Positions 9,678 to 18,090 of a DNA stretch of 64,000 bases are shown piece by piece. The notes under the pieces are model-generated. The model had not been told where the DNA came from. It saw nothing but the letters and a program-made list of their open reading frames with translations, and searched no databases. The DNA is taken from positions 1,364,001 through 1,428,000 of the forward strand of contig NZ_CP138332.1 in assembly GCF_033955345.1 (NCBI RefSeq), given 5' to 3'. Source of the DNA: Sphingobacterium bambusae (GTDB lineage: Bacteria > Bacteroidota > Bacteroidia > Sphingobacteriales > Sphingobacteriaceae). A program made the position numbers and the translations under genes. How positions within the stretch are numbered: the first letter of the stretch is position 1; the number at the start of each line of letters is the position of its first letter.

Positions 9678-10033
9678 CAAACAACTACACACTCATCGAC
9701 CCACATGTAATTCAAGCCAATTTAATGCAGAACAGCGCACTGATAACGCAGTTTCTTCAACTTTATCTGGTGCAAATACCTGTAGATCTTAACGCATTGA
9801 AAGAGGCGATGGGCAGTAAAGACCCTGTAGAAATCTCCAGCAAGGCACACCATATTAAACCAACGATGGAATATATCGGAGCGACATCCCTGCGCGCTGA
9901 GCTCCAAGAATTGGAGACGGCAGCCAAAAATGGCGAAGACATGCAGCAGCTAGAAAAACTTTTTGACATACAGCTACCGCAGTTTGACACCCTTCTTGTA
10001 GAAATTAAAGATTACCTCCAGCAACTCTCTTAA
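9674..10033 (+). CDS. Stand-alone Hpt (histidine phosphotransfer) domain protein
   Basis: This 119-residue, mostly helical protein carries the Hpt motif AHHIKPTMEYIGA. H59 is the expected phospho-accepting histidine, followed by IKP where most Hpt domains have LKG or LKP. The final helices (LRAELQELETAAKNGED) are typical for the domain. Hpt proteins pass phosphoryl groups between receiver domains in the cytosol. No kinase or receiver partner is adjacent; the gene overlaps folK by 4 nt (ATGA) and so is co-expressed with it. The linkage to folate synthesis has no obvious reason and may only reflect promoter sharing. The partner cannot be told from this window. Confidence 0.85.
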   Translation: MTNNYTLIDPHVIQANLMQNSALITQFLQLYLVQIPVDLNALKEAMGSKDPVEISSKAHHIKPTMEYIGATSLRAELQELETAAKNGEDMQQLEKLFDIQLPQFDTLLVEIKDYLQQLS

Positions 10034-10088
10034 CCACGAACAAGAAAAAGCCACGAGGAACAAAGGTGGCGGCTAACAGACAGTCCAA

Positions 10089-10772
10089 TTAAGACGACTT
10101 GGATTTTTCTCTTGCGAAATGCAAGAAAGAAAAAAGAATGTAGGCAAGAAGAATGAGAGGCAGAGCCATAAATTTGAACACAACGATCAATACCACACTC
10201 AACAACAAAAAGAGATACTTGAATTGGTTTTCTCGCCAAGCCAATGACGAAAGCTTCATACTAAACAGCCGAATCTCCGAAACCAACAAAAAACTAAGTA
10301 CTGCAATAGCCGGCAATAAGAAATAGACAGGGAAAGACAACCCGCGCTCTTGGGCGATGAAGGGAAGCGCCATCACCACAAAAGTATTCATGGGCGTATT
10401 GAGCCCTATAAAATCAACCGTCTGTCTATCATCAACGTTGAACTTGGCCAAGCGCAGCGCTGAAAAAATCGTCACCACGAAACCCAAATACGGCAAATAG
10501 GCAGAAGCGCTGGCTGAGCGCAACAACATGTACAACACCACTCCCGGCAGAAACCCAAAACTTACCATATCTGCCAGTGAATCCAACTCCTTACCTATGT
10601 TCGATTTCACGTGGAGCGCGCGGGCGACCATACCATCAAAAAAATCAAATATCCCAGAGGCGAGTACACAATAGAATGTCAGCAGGTAAGATTCTTCTAA
10701 AGCAAATAATACACCGAGACATCCCGAAAATAGATTGAGACAAGTCAGCGTATTGGGCAGGTGTTTTTTCAT
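10089..10772 (-). CDS. pssA: CDP-diacylglycerol--serine O-phosphatidyltransferase
   Basis: The 227-residue integral membrane protein has the full CDP-alcohol phosphatidyltransferase signature, with D-G-x2-A-R at DGMVAR, then eight residues to G, and the two last aspartates in KELDSLAD. Several hydrophobic helices follow. The opening NTLTCLNLFSGCLGV is typical of the PssA group, which makes phosphatidylserine from CDP-diacylglycerol and L-serine, the precursor of phosphatidylethanolamine. Related phosphatidylglycerophosphate synthases share the motif, so the exact head group is a strong inference from the N-terminus. It lies downstream of rho but is separated from it by rho's terminator. It is convergent with the Hpt gene. 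Confidence 0.9.
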   Translation of the reverse strand: MKKHLPNTLTCLNLFSGCLGVLFALEESYLLTFYCVLASGIFDFFDGMVARALHVKSNIGKELDSLADMVSFGFLPGVVLYMLLRSASASAYLPYLGFVVTIFSALRLAKFNVDDRQTVDFIGLNTPMNTFVVMALPFIAQERGLSFPVYFLLPAIAVLSFLLVSEIRLFSMKLSSLAWRENQFKYLFLLLSVVLIVVFKFMALPLILLAYILFSFLHFAREKSKSS

Positions 10773-10785
10773 CTATCAAAAAAAG

Positions 10786-10817
10786 TTAAGCCATCTTTTT
10801 CGCAAAAGATGGCTTAA
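10786..10817 (-). terminator. Intrinsic terminator of rho
   Basis: A perfect 14-bp stem (TTAAGCCATCTTTT and its complement) with a 4-nt TCGC loop is followed by a T-run on the minus strand. It lies 21 nt past the rho stop codon and 14 nt before the pssA start. Confidence 0.85.
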
Positions 10818-10838
10818 AAATATTAAATAATGATGGCA

Positions 10839-12320
10839 TTAACCATTCATACTTATCAAAAACTCTTCATTGGATTTTGTTCCACGCATTTGCGTCAACA
10901 AAAACTCCATTGCCTCATTCGAATTCATGTCGGCAAGGTGGTTTCTCAACACCCACATGCGCTGAAGCGTATCCCTATCAACCAATAGATCATCACGACG
11001 CGTACTGGAAGCAGTAAGGTCGATAGCAGGGAAGATACGTTTGTTGGCAAGCTTACGATCCAATTGAAGCTCCATATTACCCGTACCTTTAAACTCTTCA
11101 AAGATCACGTCGTCCATTTTCGATCCGGTATCGGTCAATGCCGTTGCCAAGATCGTCAATGATCCGCCATTTTCAATGTTACGCGCTGCACCAAAGAAAC
11201 GTTTAGGTTTATGCAATGCATTCGCATCCACACCACCCGAGAGAATCTTGCCCGATGCAGGTGCAACGGTATTGTAAGCACGCGCTAAACGCGTGATAGA
11301 ATCCAAAAGGATAACAACATCATGGCCACACTCTACCATTCTCTTTGCTTTTTCAAGAACAATATTAGCAATTTTAACATGACGATCAGCAGGTTCATCA
11401 AATGTGGACGAAATAACCTCCGCACGTACATTTCTCGCCATATCGGTAACCTCCTCAGGACGCTCATCAATCAATAAGATGATAAGGTAAACCTCCGGAT
11501 GATTCTTAGCGATAGCGTTAGCCACCTCTTTCAGTAAGTTGGTCTTACCTGTTTTTGGTTGTGCCACAATCAAACCACGTTGTCCTTTACCTATCGGAGT
11601 AAACAAATCCATGATACGTGTAGAGTGGTTACCCGTACCCAAATCAAGGTTCAACTTCTCATCAGGAAACAATGGTGTCAAATAATCAAAAGGCACGCGG
11701 TCGCGAATCTCTGCTGGATTTTGTCCATTGATAGCTTCTACACGAACAAGTGGAAAATATTTTTCCCCCTCTTTTGGAGGGCGAATACAGCCGCGAACAT
11801 TATCGCCTGTTTTCAAACCAAATAACTTGATCTGTGATTGCGATACATAAATATCATCCGGAGATGTTAAATAATTGTAGTCTGAAGACCGCAAGAAGCC
11901 ATAACCATCAGGCATGATTTCAAGTACACCTTCATTTACAATAACGTTATCAAAATCAGTTGGAAGTACAGGAGCGGAATTTTCTACTTTTGCTGGTGCG
12001 GGAGTGTTTTCAGTTGCAGGTGCCGTGCGTGTGATGGATTCCTCCGGCGATGGACTTTCTGTTCTAACATCATCTGAAGACGGACGCTTCGTTACCGCGA
12101 CAGGTTCTGTTTTCAACGTGCGAACACGCTTTCTAGGTCGCTCACCGTCCTCCGCCACCGCTACTTCCTTATGCTCTTCCTGAATAGATTGTTGAGCAAT
12201 AACAGAAATACGATCAATCAACTCTTGTTTGCGTAGTTTATCGACATCAGCGATGCCCAATACTTTTGCAATCTCGCGTAACTCCGACACGAGTTTGGTA
12301 TTTAGTTCATTAATATCCAT
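10839..12320 (-). CDS. rho: Transcription termination factor Rho
   Basis: Rho is a hexameric RNA-dependent ATPase that ends transcription in the cytosol. The 493-residue product is longer than the 419-residue E. coli form because about 75 polar, Pro/Glu/Lys/Arg-rich residues (about 47-122) lie between the N-terminal SAP-like helices ([12 protein letters not shown]) and the RNA-binding cold-shock fold ([15 protein letters not shown] onward). Insertions there are common in Bacteroidota. The Walker A motif is [12 protein letters not shown] (near 252-263) and Walker B is [15 protein letters not shown]. The Q- and R-loop regions further on look intact. A near-perfect promoter 163 nt upstream implies a 150-nt leader, which would allow autoregulation as known for other rho genes. 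Assignment is certain. Confidence 0.98.
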   Translation of the reverse strand: MDINELNTKLVSELREIAKVLGIADVDKLRKQELIDRISVIAQQSIQEEHKEVAVAEDGERPRKRVRTLKTEPVAVTKRPSSDDVRTESPSPEESITRTAPATENTPAPAKVENSAPVLPTDFDNVIVNEGVLEIMPDGYGFLRSSDYNYLTSPDDIYVSQSQIKLFGLKTGDNVRGCIRPPKEGEKYFPLVRVEAINGQNPAEIRDRVPFDYLTPLFPDEKLNLDLGTGNHSTRIMDLFTPIGKGQRGLIVAQPKTGKTNLLKEVANAIAKNHPEVYLIILLIDERPEEVTDMARNVRAEVISSTFDEPADRHVKIANIVLEKAKRMVECGHDVVILLDSITRLARAYNTVAPASGKILSGGVDANALHKPKRFFGAARNIENGGSLTILATALTDTGSKMDDVIFEEFKGTGNMELQLDRKLANKRIFPAIDLTASSTRRDDLLVDRDTLQRMWVLRNHLADMNSNEAMEFLLTQMRGTKSNEEFLISMNG

Positions 12321-12996
12321 TAACTTGTTATTATGAGATATAGGATTTTTATTGCAATTCGATATTATCCGCTCTATGCTAGCTTTTGCAGATTCTATTT
12401 GAAGGCAAACTAGACGTAGTAAAGATTCACTTATGAAAGTACATTAGATCACCTCAAAAAAGGATAAATCTGAGAATTGGCACAAAAATAACATAACATT
12501 TGTATATTCAAAGAAATTATATATTTTTTTTTACTTTGGAACAGATATTATATTAACGTGCATTGCACAAAAATGTTTTATAAGGGATGACATTTTATAA
12601 TCTTTTTAATTTTTTTGTGCTATTCCCCTGCCCCCCATCCCTATCTTATTCGAATACCTAAAAAACAATAGCACAAAAGTTACAACAATAGCCTTGTGAA
12701 TGGCCTAAGAATTGAAGTCATCTTTCTGAGAAATGTATCGAGAAAGGAACTAAAAAACACACAGTTATTGTACAAAATACACTAAGCTTTCAAAAAAAAC
12801 ACACTCCCACAAAACTAGCTTAGAGCCCACTTTAAGCCATTTTTTTAGTAAAAACGCAAAAAAAACTGACTCGGAGTATCGTTTTTTCCCTTTAGAAATT
12901 CGTATTTATAAACTTAAAAATGTATTTTCGAAGAGATATTAGCATTTAGAATTAGCAAGAAAACAAAAAAAATAACACAATAAAACCAAATCTAGA
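12321..12996. other. AT-rich divergent intergenic region with rho promoter
   Basis: This 676-nt gap lies between divergent rho and the BadF kinase gene. It contains the rho promoter (12483-12512) and a leader of about 155 nt. The rest (12520-12996) is very AT-rich with long A and T runs. I see no ORF, RNA gene, or exact promoter for the BadF gene. Confidence 0.5.
12483..12512 (-). promoter_or_regulatory. Bacteroidota-type promoter for rho
   Basis: On the minus strand this reads TTTG, 18 nt, TATTTTTG, matching the phylum consensus. Transcription would start near 12478, giving a 5' leader of about 155 nt before the rho ATG. Confidence 0.65.
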
Positions 12997-13854
12997 ATGA
13001 TTATCATTGCGGACGGAGGATCAACGAAAACAAACTGGTGTTTGTTGGATGATTCAAACAAAAAAATATACTTTAACACAGAAGGATACAATCCTTACTT
13101 TGTTGACAGTGACTACATTGTTAATTCGCTAAAAAAAGGTCTCCCGGGAGATTTACCTTTGGACAAAATTGAGGAAGTGAATTATTATGGTGCAGGGGTG
13201 CACAACGCGGAAAAGGCAAAGATTGTGGAAGTAGCTATGCAAAAGGTATTTCCTAGTGCGCGCGTGGAAATTGGTCACGATTTGTTAGCAGCTGCTCGTG
13301 CGCTTTTAGGTGATCAACCGGGCTTCGCAGCAATCTTGGGAACAGGTACCAACACCTGTATCTATGATGGAAACGAGATCACACACAACATTGATTCAGC
13401 GGCTTACATCTTGGGAGACGAAGGAAGTGGAAGTTTTATCGGAAAAAAATTATTGACGGATTTCATTCGTGGATTAATGCCGGAAGATGTCGCCAAGTCC
13501 TTTTTCGAAACCTACAAGCTTACGCCTGATGAGATCATGGACAATGTGTACACAAAACCGCTAGCAAACAGATTTTGTGCAAGTTTCAGCAAATTTGTGT
13601 ACGACAACAATGTAAACATTCAGTATACAAGAAAAATTGTTGACGATGCCTTCGAAGCATTTTTCAACAACTTGGTTAGCAAATACCCTGACTATCAGAA
13701 CTACACTTTTAACTGTATCGGATCTGTAGGTTATAACTTCAGAAATGTATTGGAAGAAAAAGCAAGCCATTACAATATGAAGGTGGGCAAAATATTACGT
13801 TCGCCGATTGACGACCTCGTGGTATTCCATATCAATAGGGTTGCTAAGAAATAA
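12997..13854 (+). CDS. BadF/BadG/BcrA/BcrD-type N-acetylglucosamine kinase (paralog 1)
   Basis: This 285-residue protein has the actin-like ATPase fold of N-acetylglucosamine kinases. The phosphate-1 loop is IIIADGGSTKTNW, the sugar/ATP region has AILGTGTNTCIYDG, and GDEGSGSFIGKK is the adenosine-side signature. Family members phosphorylate GlcNAc (or related sugars) in the cytosol during amino-sugar recycling. A second family member of nearly equal length is encoded at 18091-18957. They share the openings (DGGST versus DSGSS) and GDEGSG loops but differ clearly elsewhere. The gene ends at a strong bidirectional terminator. Which amino sugar each copy uses is not visible from sequence. Confidence 0.88.
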   Translation: MIIIADGGSTKTNWCLLDDSNKKIYFNTEGYNPYFVDSDYIVNSLKKGLPGDLPLDKIEEVNYYGAGVHNAEKAKIVEVAMQKVFPSARVEIGHDLLAAARALLGDQPGFAAILGTGTNTCIYDGNEITHNIDSAAYILGDEGSGSFIGKKLLTDFIRGLMPEDVAKSFFETYKLTPDEIMDNVYTKPLANRFCASFSKFVYDNNVNIQYTRKIVDDAFEAFFNNLVSKYPDYQNYTFNCIGSVGYNFRNVLEEKASHYNMKVGKILRSPIDDLVVFHINRVAKK

Positions 13855-13868
13855 GCACATCAACACAT

Positions 13869-13901
13869 AAAAAAGCCATTTCGTTTCGAAATGGCTTTTT
13901 T
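13869..13901. terminator. Bidirectional terminator
   Basis: A perfect 15-bp stem (AAAAAAGCCATTTCG and its complement) with a 3-nt loop lies between the convergent BadF kinase and UPF0173 genes. It has A-tract and T-tract ends. Confidence 0.9.
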
Positions 13902-13922
13902 ATTATCCCTTTGTACACATCG

Positions 13923-14606
13923 CTATAAGGCTAAAGTCTCTCCAACGGCCGGCAGATGCAACTGCAATCCATTTTCCTGAAACGTCGTCTTCGCCGCCTC
14001 CGAGTCAATGCTTATCGGAGGAAACGTATCGTAATGAACACCAATCACATTTTTACAATTGATAAAACGCGCTGCTTTAACCGCATCGTCCACATCCATT
14101 GTATAATGCCCTCCGATAGGTAAGAAAGCCCAATCAAGTTCCAAATCTTCCAACAACTTCATTTCCATGGTGAGCCCTGTATCTCCAGCAAAGTAAATTT
14201 TCTTGTCGCCGACAAAAAACACGTATCCAACTGGAACACCGGCATAATCACCTTCTGGCGTGCTACTAGTATGCAATGCATACACCATTTTGACACGCCC
14301 AAAAGGAAGATGCAACGTCCCCCCAAAATTATACTCGATCACCTGCTCATTGGGCACCCCCTGCTTACGAACCCAAGCTGCTGTTTCGACAATAGCAGCC
14401 ACCGTAGCACCGCTATTCTTCTGAATCTGAACCAAGTCGGCAACATGATCCTGATGGCAATGGCTTAAGAAGATGTAATCAGGACGCAAGGCATCTACAT
14501 TGATATCCTTCGCCAATGGATTGTAGGTAATAAAAGGATCCAACAATACGTTGGTTCCATCAAAATCAAACGCGATACACGATTGACCGTAGTAGGTAAC
14601 TTTCAT
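13923..14606 (-). CDS. UPF0173-family metal-dependent hydrolase
   Basis: This 227-residue metallo-beta-lactamase-fold hydrolase has the metal motif HCHQDH (H-x-H-x-D-H, within FLSHCHQDHVADL) and further ligand candidates in HTSST, FAGDTGLT and GVHYDTFPPI. The opening YYGQSCIAFDFDGTNVLLDPFI is typical of the UPF0173 (YtkL-type) group. The substrate of this family is not established. The gene lies 11 nt downstream of ybaB on the same strand and is probably co-transcribed with it. It converges with the BadF kinase on a shared terminator. Confidence 0.92.
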   Translation of the reverse strand: MKVTYYGQSCIAFDFDGTNVLLDPFITYNPLAKDINVDALRPDYIFLSHCHQDHVADLVQIQKNSGATVAAIVETAAWVRKQGVPNEQVIEYNFGGTLHLPFGRVKMVYALHTSSTPEGDYAGVPVGYVFFVGDKKIYFAGDTGLTMEMKLLEDLELDWAFLPIGGHYTMDVDDAVKAARFINCKNVIGVHYDTFPPISIDSEAAKTTFQENGLQLHLPAVGETLAL

Positions 14607-14617
14607 ATTTGTACGTC

Positions 14618-14932
14618 TTATTTGTTAAATAAATTACCCAAACCACCTAACCCGCCAAGCAAATCTTGAGACATTGCTTGCATCTCCGATTGACTTACAT
14701 TCTCTGCCTGTACCAAGGTTTTATTTAGTGCCACAACAAGTAGTTCCTCCAACTCCTCCTTATCGGCTTCCGCTAAAAATGCAGGATCGATAATAACTTC
14801 TTTAATCTCTTTGTTGGCTGTGGCAATTACCCTGATCTTTCCTCCCTCGGCCTCTCCAGACACCGAAATATGATCCAATCGTTTCTTCACCTCCTCGGCC
14901 TTTTGCTGGGCCTGCATGATTTTATCGAACAT
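14618..14932 (-). CDS. YbaB/EbfC-family nucleoid-associated protein
   Basis: The 104-residue protein matches the small, dimeric DNA-binding YbaB/EbfC family. It has the opening MFDKIMQAQQKAEEVKKRL, the central GEAEGGKIRVIATANKEI and a Gly/Leu-rich C-terminus (LLGGLGGLGNLFNK). Homologs bind DNA as tweezer-like dimers and are often near dnaX and recR, but neither is present here. It precedes the UPF0173 hydrolase by 11 nt and likely forms a two-gene operon. Confidence 0.93.
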   Translation of the reverse strand: MFDKIMQAQQKAEEVKKRLDHISVSGEAEGGKIRVIATANKEIKEVIIDPAFLAEADKEELEELLVVALNKTLVQAENVSQSEMQAMSQDLLGGLGGLGNLFNK

Positions 14933-15024
14933 AATTTCTCTCGTTTTTAAAAAGGCAATTTACAAAATATGTGCCACTCCACCACATTAAAGTCGATGGA
15001 TTAGGTTCTTAAGTCTACCTTCCG

Positions 15025-15032
15025 TAACTTTG
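15025..15032 (+). promoter_or_regulatory. -7 promoter element (TAACTTTG)
   Basis: An exact TAnnTTTG element lies 18 nt before the ATG at 15051; no good TTTG element is seen further upstream. It overlaps the alternative TTG codon at 15030, which argues for the ATG at 15051 as the real start and a leader of only about 15 nt. Confidence 0.5.
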
Positions 15033-15050
15033 GCGCAGCAAAAGATTAGC

Positions 15051-15548
15051 ATGGAAGAACTTCATTTTTATACCGCTTTACTGGCTGAAAAACAAGAACA
15101 GGCTCCCGAAGAAGCCGAATACCTAGACGAGGAAATAAACATCCTGATACACAAGCTCAAATTCATTCCGCAAGAACAACGCCCCTCGGTACTTATTGTT
15201 CAGCAAAGCACCGGATTTCAGCCTGTCTTCAATGAAAGACTCGCCGACATTGTCCAGATTGCTGGCGGGAAACTGCTCGCTGAAAAATTCGACAACCCAG
15301 GGATAGTACTGGTGGTTCAGGAAAGCGAGAGCCTCTATGGAGAAATCGGCATTCTTTTGGAAGACGATTTATTGAGCCGGACAACCGCCCTAGTGGAGAA
15401 TCAGATTTTCATTGTACAAAAAAGTGATCTTGGCCTTTACGACGACGACTTTCTTGCTGATGTCGAGATCTGCGCGGAGATCGTGCAACCTAAATACTTT
15501 ATCTATGGCCGACAAGGGCAGGATTGGGTTAAGTTTGACATCGCATAG
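15051..15548 (+). CDS. Conserved protein of unknown function
   Basis: I do not recognise this 165-residue protein with certainty. I chose the ATG at 15051; an upstream TTG at 15030 would add seven residues but overlaps a promoter element. The N-terminus is acidic and helical. The central part (PSVLIVQQSTGFQPVF, then LADIVQIAGGKLLAEKF) recalls periplasmic B12/heme-binding proteins of the BtuF type, where a helix carries a similar ADIxxxAGG. There is no signal peptide, so any such domain would be cytosolic. The protein ends in YFIYGRQGQDWVKFDIA. It converges with the gene at 15632 on a shared terminator. The BtuF-like reading is only a hint. Confidence 0.6.
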   Translation: MEELHFYTALLAEKQEQAPEEAEYLDEEINILIHKLKFIPQEQRPSVLIVQQSTGFQPVFNERLADIVQIAGGKLLAEKFDNPGIVLVVQESESLYGEIGILLEDDLLSRTTALVENQIFIVQKSDLGLYDDDFLADVEICAEIVQPKYFIYGRQGQDWVKFDIA

Positions 15549-15571
15549 CCACAAGAAGCATATATCTATAC

Positions 15572-15607
15572 AAAAAGAGGCTTTCTATTTCTAGGAAGCC
15601 TCTTTTT
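15572..15607. terminator. Bidirectional terminator
   Basis: The 12-bp stem AAAAAGAGGCTT/AAGCCTCTTTTT has a 12-nt loop and lies between the convergent genes ending at 15548 and 15632. Confidence 0.85.
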
Positions 15608-15631
15608 GTATTATGAGATAGTATTAAATCG

Positions 15632-16621
15632 TTACATAAACTTTTTGCGTAAGACAGCGTAAAGCTTCTCCACAGTCTGTGGCTTGTCCGACCAGTTATT
15701 TTTGAGGGCATAGTTGGTCTGTAAAAACACATCAGCCTCCGCAAAAGTACTGTAGCGATTCAACAGCTCGATAGCCTCACTATAAGCCAAGGAATAGCCA
15801 TTAAACAAATCTTTTATAAATAAGAGCTTATCATTAAGGTTGATGATCGATTTTAGATCCACTACCTTTTCTTGGCTTTTCACCGGTTGGGTTGTTGCAG
15901 CTGGAGACTGCGCAAAACCCGCTCTCCGCTGTTGTTGCAGCATTTCGTTTAGCGTTAGCGGCCGAGTAGGTTTCGGCTCTTCTACAGCAGCTGGTTTATC
16001 TTCGATCACAATTTCCTTCGGCTCCTGTACAACCTCGTTTACCACAACTTCTTCTTCCACTAGCTGTTCAGGACGATCCGTGGTAACCACCACCTTCTCC
16101 TCCTTTTCTTCTGCTGCCGCGACCGGCTGAGGCTTCTCTTCCACTGAATTTTGGGCGCTTGATGCAGTAAATAAATTCTCCGCAACAGGCTCCTCTGTAC
16201 GATCCACCACTTCTGTCGTAGTCTCCTCTGCAGGAGCAACCACCGCAGCTACAGGGGCAGGTTCATCGTTCTTAACCACCGACGTCGTCTCTACTTCAAC
16301 AATTTCGTCCTCGACAGGCTGTTTATCTGCAGGCTCCTCAAAGGCTATTGGTGGCGTAAAAAAGACCTCTTCTACGGGGGATACAGGCTGATCTGCAAAG
16401 GTCGAGTTCGATGCGGAAGGTTTGGCAACCTCCACTGTGGCGCCGCTAACCTGTCTAAACACCTCAACATGTGCTGCCAAAAATTTTGCCTTTGCTTCCA
16501 ACAGCAGAATAGCAGCTGGGCTCTCCTCCTCCGATGACTCCGACAACGCGGTATATCCATCGTTAAGCTCAACCAATAACTCACCAATCTTCGAAAAAAT
16601 AGATTCTTTTGTAAACGCCAT
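15632..16621 (-). CDS. Low-complexity acidic protein with conserved C-terminal helical domain
   Basis: This 329-residue protein has three parts. A helical N-terminus (about 1-65, AFTKESIFSKIGELLVELNDGY) contains ALSESSEEESPAAILLLEAK. A long Glu/Val/Pro/Ala-rich linker follows (about 66-215) that is probably disordered. A basic/helical C-terminus (about 220-329) has RPLTLNEMLQQQR and DLKSIINLNDKLLFIKDLF. I recall C-terminal domains of this kind as widespread but uncharacterised proteins in Bacteroidota; no enzymatic motif is visible. There is no signal peptide, so the protein is likely cytosolic. The 209-nt gap to tdk is divergent and must hold both promoters; TAAATTTG (minus, 16739-16746) is a possible -7 element for this gene. 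Confidence 0.7.
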   Translation of the reverse strand: MAFTKESIFSKIGELLVELNDGYTALSESSEEESPAAILLLEAKAKFLAAHVEVFRQVSGATVEVAKPSASNSTFADQPVSPVEEVFFTPPIAFEEPADKQPVEDEIVEVETTSVVKNDEPAPVAAVVAPAEETTTEVVDRTEEPVAENLFTASSAQNSVEEKPQPVAAAEEKEEKVVVTTDRPEQLVEEEVVVNEVVQEPKEIVIEDKPAAVEEPKPTRPLTLNEMLQQQRRAGFAQSPAATTQPVKSQEKVVDLKSIINLNDKLLFIKDLFNGYSLAYSEAIELLNRYSTFAEADVFLQTNYALKNNWSDKPQTVEKLYAVLRKKFM

Positions 16622-16830
16622 ATTTGTCTTTAATTTATCTCAATAGGTACTGCACAACTAAACCAACATAAAAGGCCTGTGGAAAAGAAAAAGAACTGAT
16701 AGCTATATCATTCCGTGCCTGACCTCATTTCCTTCCTTCAAATTTAAGATATAATTTCGATATTAGCGCAGTTCAAGCGGAAGTTTTAACCTCGGTTAAC
16801 GCGCTCCTTTTCAACCTTTAAAACGATTAC

Positions 16831-17406
16831 ATGCTGTTTTCCGAACATACTTTTATTCAGAAAAACACCCAAGTAGGGAGTATCGAAGTCATTTGTGGTT
16901 CGATGTTTTCTGGCAAAACAGAAGAACTGATACGAAGGATGAAACGCGCTCAATTTGCGAAATTGCCTGTAGAAATATTCAAACCGGCAATCGATATCCG
17001 CTATGATGAGCGAGCCGTGGTTTCGCATGATAGCAATAGCATTCCCTCGACGCCAATCTCCCATTCTTCAGCTATCTTACTCCTGAGTGCTGAAACGAAG
17101 GTCGTGGGTATCGACGAAGCACAGTTTTTTGATGATGAGTTGCCTAATGTTTGCGTACAACTGGCCAATAGAGGTGTCCGTGTTATTGTAGCAGGACTCG
17201 ATATGGACTTTAAAGGATTACCCTTTGGTCCTATCCCCGCCCTCATGGCCATTGCCGAACATGTTACGAAAGTACATGCCGTATGTGTGCAATGCGGAGC
17301 TCCAGCCACCTACTCCTACCGCATCTCATCAAATGAAGAACGGGTATTGCTAGGTGAAAAAGACAGTTATGAGCCCCGTTGTCGATCCTGCTATTTTGGA
17401 TTGTAA
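16831..17406 (+). CDS. tdk: Thymidine kinase (type II)
   Basis: The 191-residue enzyme is a type II thymidine kinase, which phosphorylates thymidine with ATP in the salvage pathway (cytosol). The P-loop is [14 protein letters not shown], the Mg2+-binding region is [14 protein letters not shown], and the lasso loop follows [13 protein letters not shown]. Two CxxC pairs, CVQCG and CRSCYF, form the structural zinc site. The family length is normal. It ends 112 nt before a perfect 30-nt terminator palindrome shared with the converging Gpx gene. Assignment is certain. Confidence 0.97.
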   Translation: MLFSEHTFIQKNTQVGSIEVICGSMFSGKTEELIRRMKRAQFAKLPVEIFKPAIDIRYDERAVVSHDSNSIPSTPISHSSAILLLSAETKVVGIDEAQFFDDELPNVCVQLANRGVRVIVAGLDMDFKGLPFGPIPALMAIAEHVTKVHAVCVQCGAPATYSYRISSNEERVLLGEKDSYEPRCRSCYFGL

Positions 17407-17518
17407 AATCCTAATCCAAAAAAATTAACAAAAACTTAACATCCATTTATAAAAAGCAATGCTAAAACCTATTACCTTTGCTGTTAACAAAATTAGTTTA
17501 TAAATGGTCCCCCCATAT

Positions 17519-17548
17519 AAAAAAGACTGCCCTAGGGCAGTCTTTTTT
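17519..17548. terminator. Bidirectional terminator (perfect 30-nt palindrome)
   Basis: The stem AAAAAAGACTGCCC and its complement flank a 2-nt centre. The hairpin lies between convergent tdk and the Gpx gene, 19 nt past the Gpx stop codon. Confidence 0.88.
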
Positions 17549-17566
17549 ATGTTACATCACATGCTT

Positions 17567-18085
17567 TTACTTCAGATTATCGGTGATGCTTGCATCCATC
17601 GGATTAACCTTCGAGCGGTAACGATGCACGAGCTTCCCGTCCTTGTCTATCAGAAACTTCTCAAAATTCCAGTTGATGTCCCCCTTGAAGTCAGCGTTAT
17701 CTGCCGTCGTCAAAAACTTGAACAAAGGATCCATATCCTTTCCCTTCACCTCTACTTTCTCCGATAATAAGAACGTCACCCCATAATTCTTCTCACAGAA
17801 ATCCTGAATCTCTTCATTGGATCCTGGCTCCTGTCCACCAAAATTATCGGCAGGAAAACCTATAATAACAAGGTTATTGCCATATTGCTCATGCAAAGCC
17901 TGCAAGTCTTTATACTGCTTGGTGAACCCACATTTTGAAGCAGTGTTCACGATCAATATATTTTTTCCTTTAAAATCAGCCAACTTCACCGGCTTTCCGT
18001 CGATGGAAGTAAAACTGAAATCATAAATCGATGTTGCCGGTGCGAACATCGATACCAACAACAAAATTGTGCTCATTACTGTCAT
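17567..18085 (-). CDS. Glutathione peroxidase-family (thiol) peroxidase, exported
   Basis: The 172-residue protein has the Gpx fold. Peroxidatic C52 lies in NTASKCGFTKQY, GFPADNFGGQEPGSNEE is the family signature, and WNFEKFLIDKDG carries the catalytic-tetrad Trp/Asn. C97 in IQDFCEKNYG sits where thioredoxin-dependent Gpx enzymes have their resolving cysteine, so I expect a Cys-type, thioredoxin-linked enzyme rather than a selenoenzyme. The usual FPCNQFGG cysteine is replaced (FPADNFGG), which is not essential in that mechanism. Residues 1-19 (MTVMSTILLLVSMFAPATS) look like a signal peptide, so it likely acts in the periplasm. It starts 5 nt after the BadF paralog 2 stop codon, so the two share an operon. 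Confidence 0.9.
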   Translation of the reverse strand: MTVMSTILLLVSMFAPATSIYDFSFTSIDGKPVKLADFKGKNILIVNTASKCGFTKQYKDLQALHEQYGNNLVIIGFPADNFGGQEPGSNEEIQDFCEKNYGVTFLLSEKVEVKGKDMDPLFKFLTTADNADFKGDINWNFEKFLIDKDGKLVHRYRSKVNPMDASITDNLK

Positions 18086-18090
18086 ACTAC

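Noticed and set aside
15030..15050. TTG start that would lengthen the gene at 15051 by seven residues
   Set aside because: It overlaps a TAACTTTG promoter element, and the ATG at 15051 gives a good start; a 5' leader is needed.
17504..17767. 87-codon plus-strand ORF after tdk
   Set aside because: It starts before a terminator palindrome and runs antisense to the Gpx gene.
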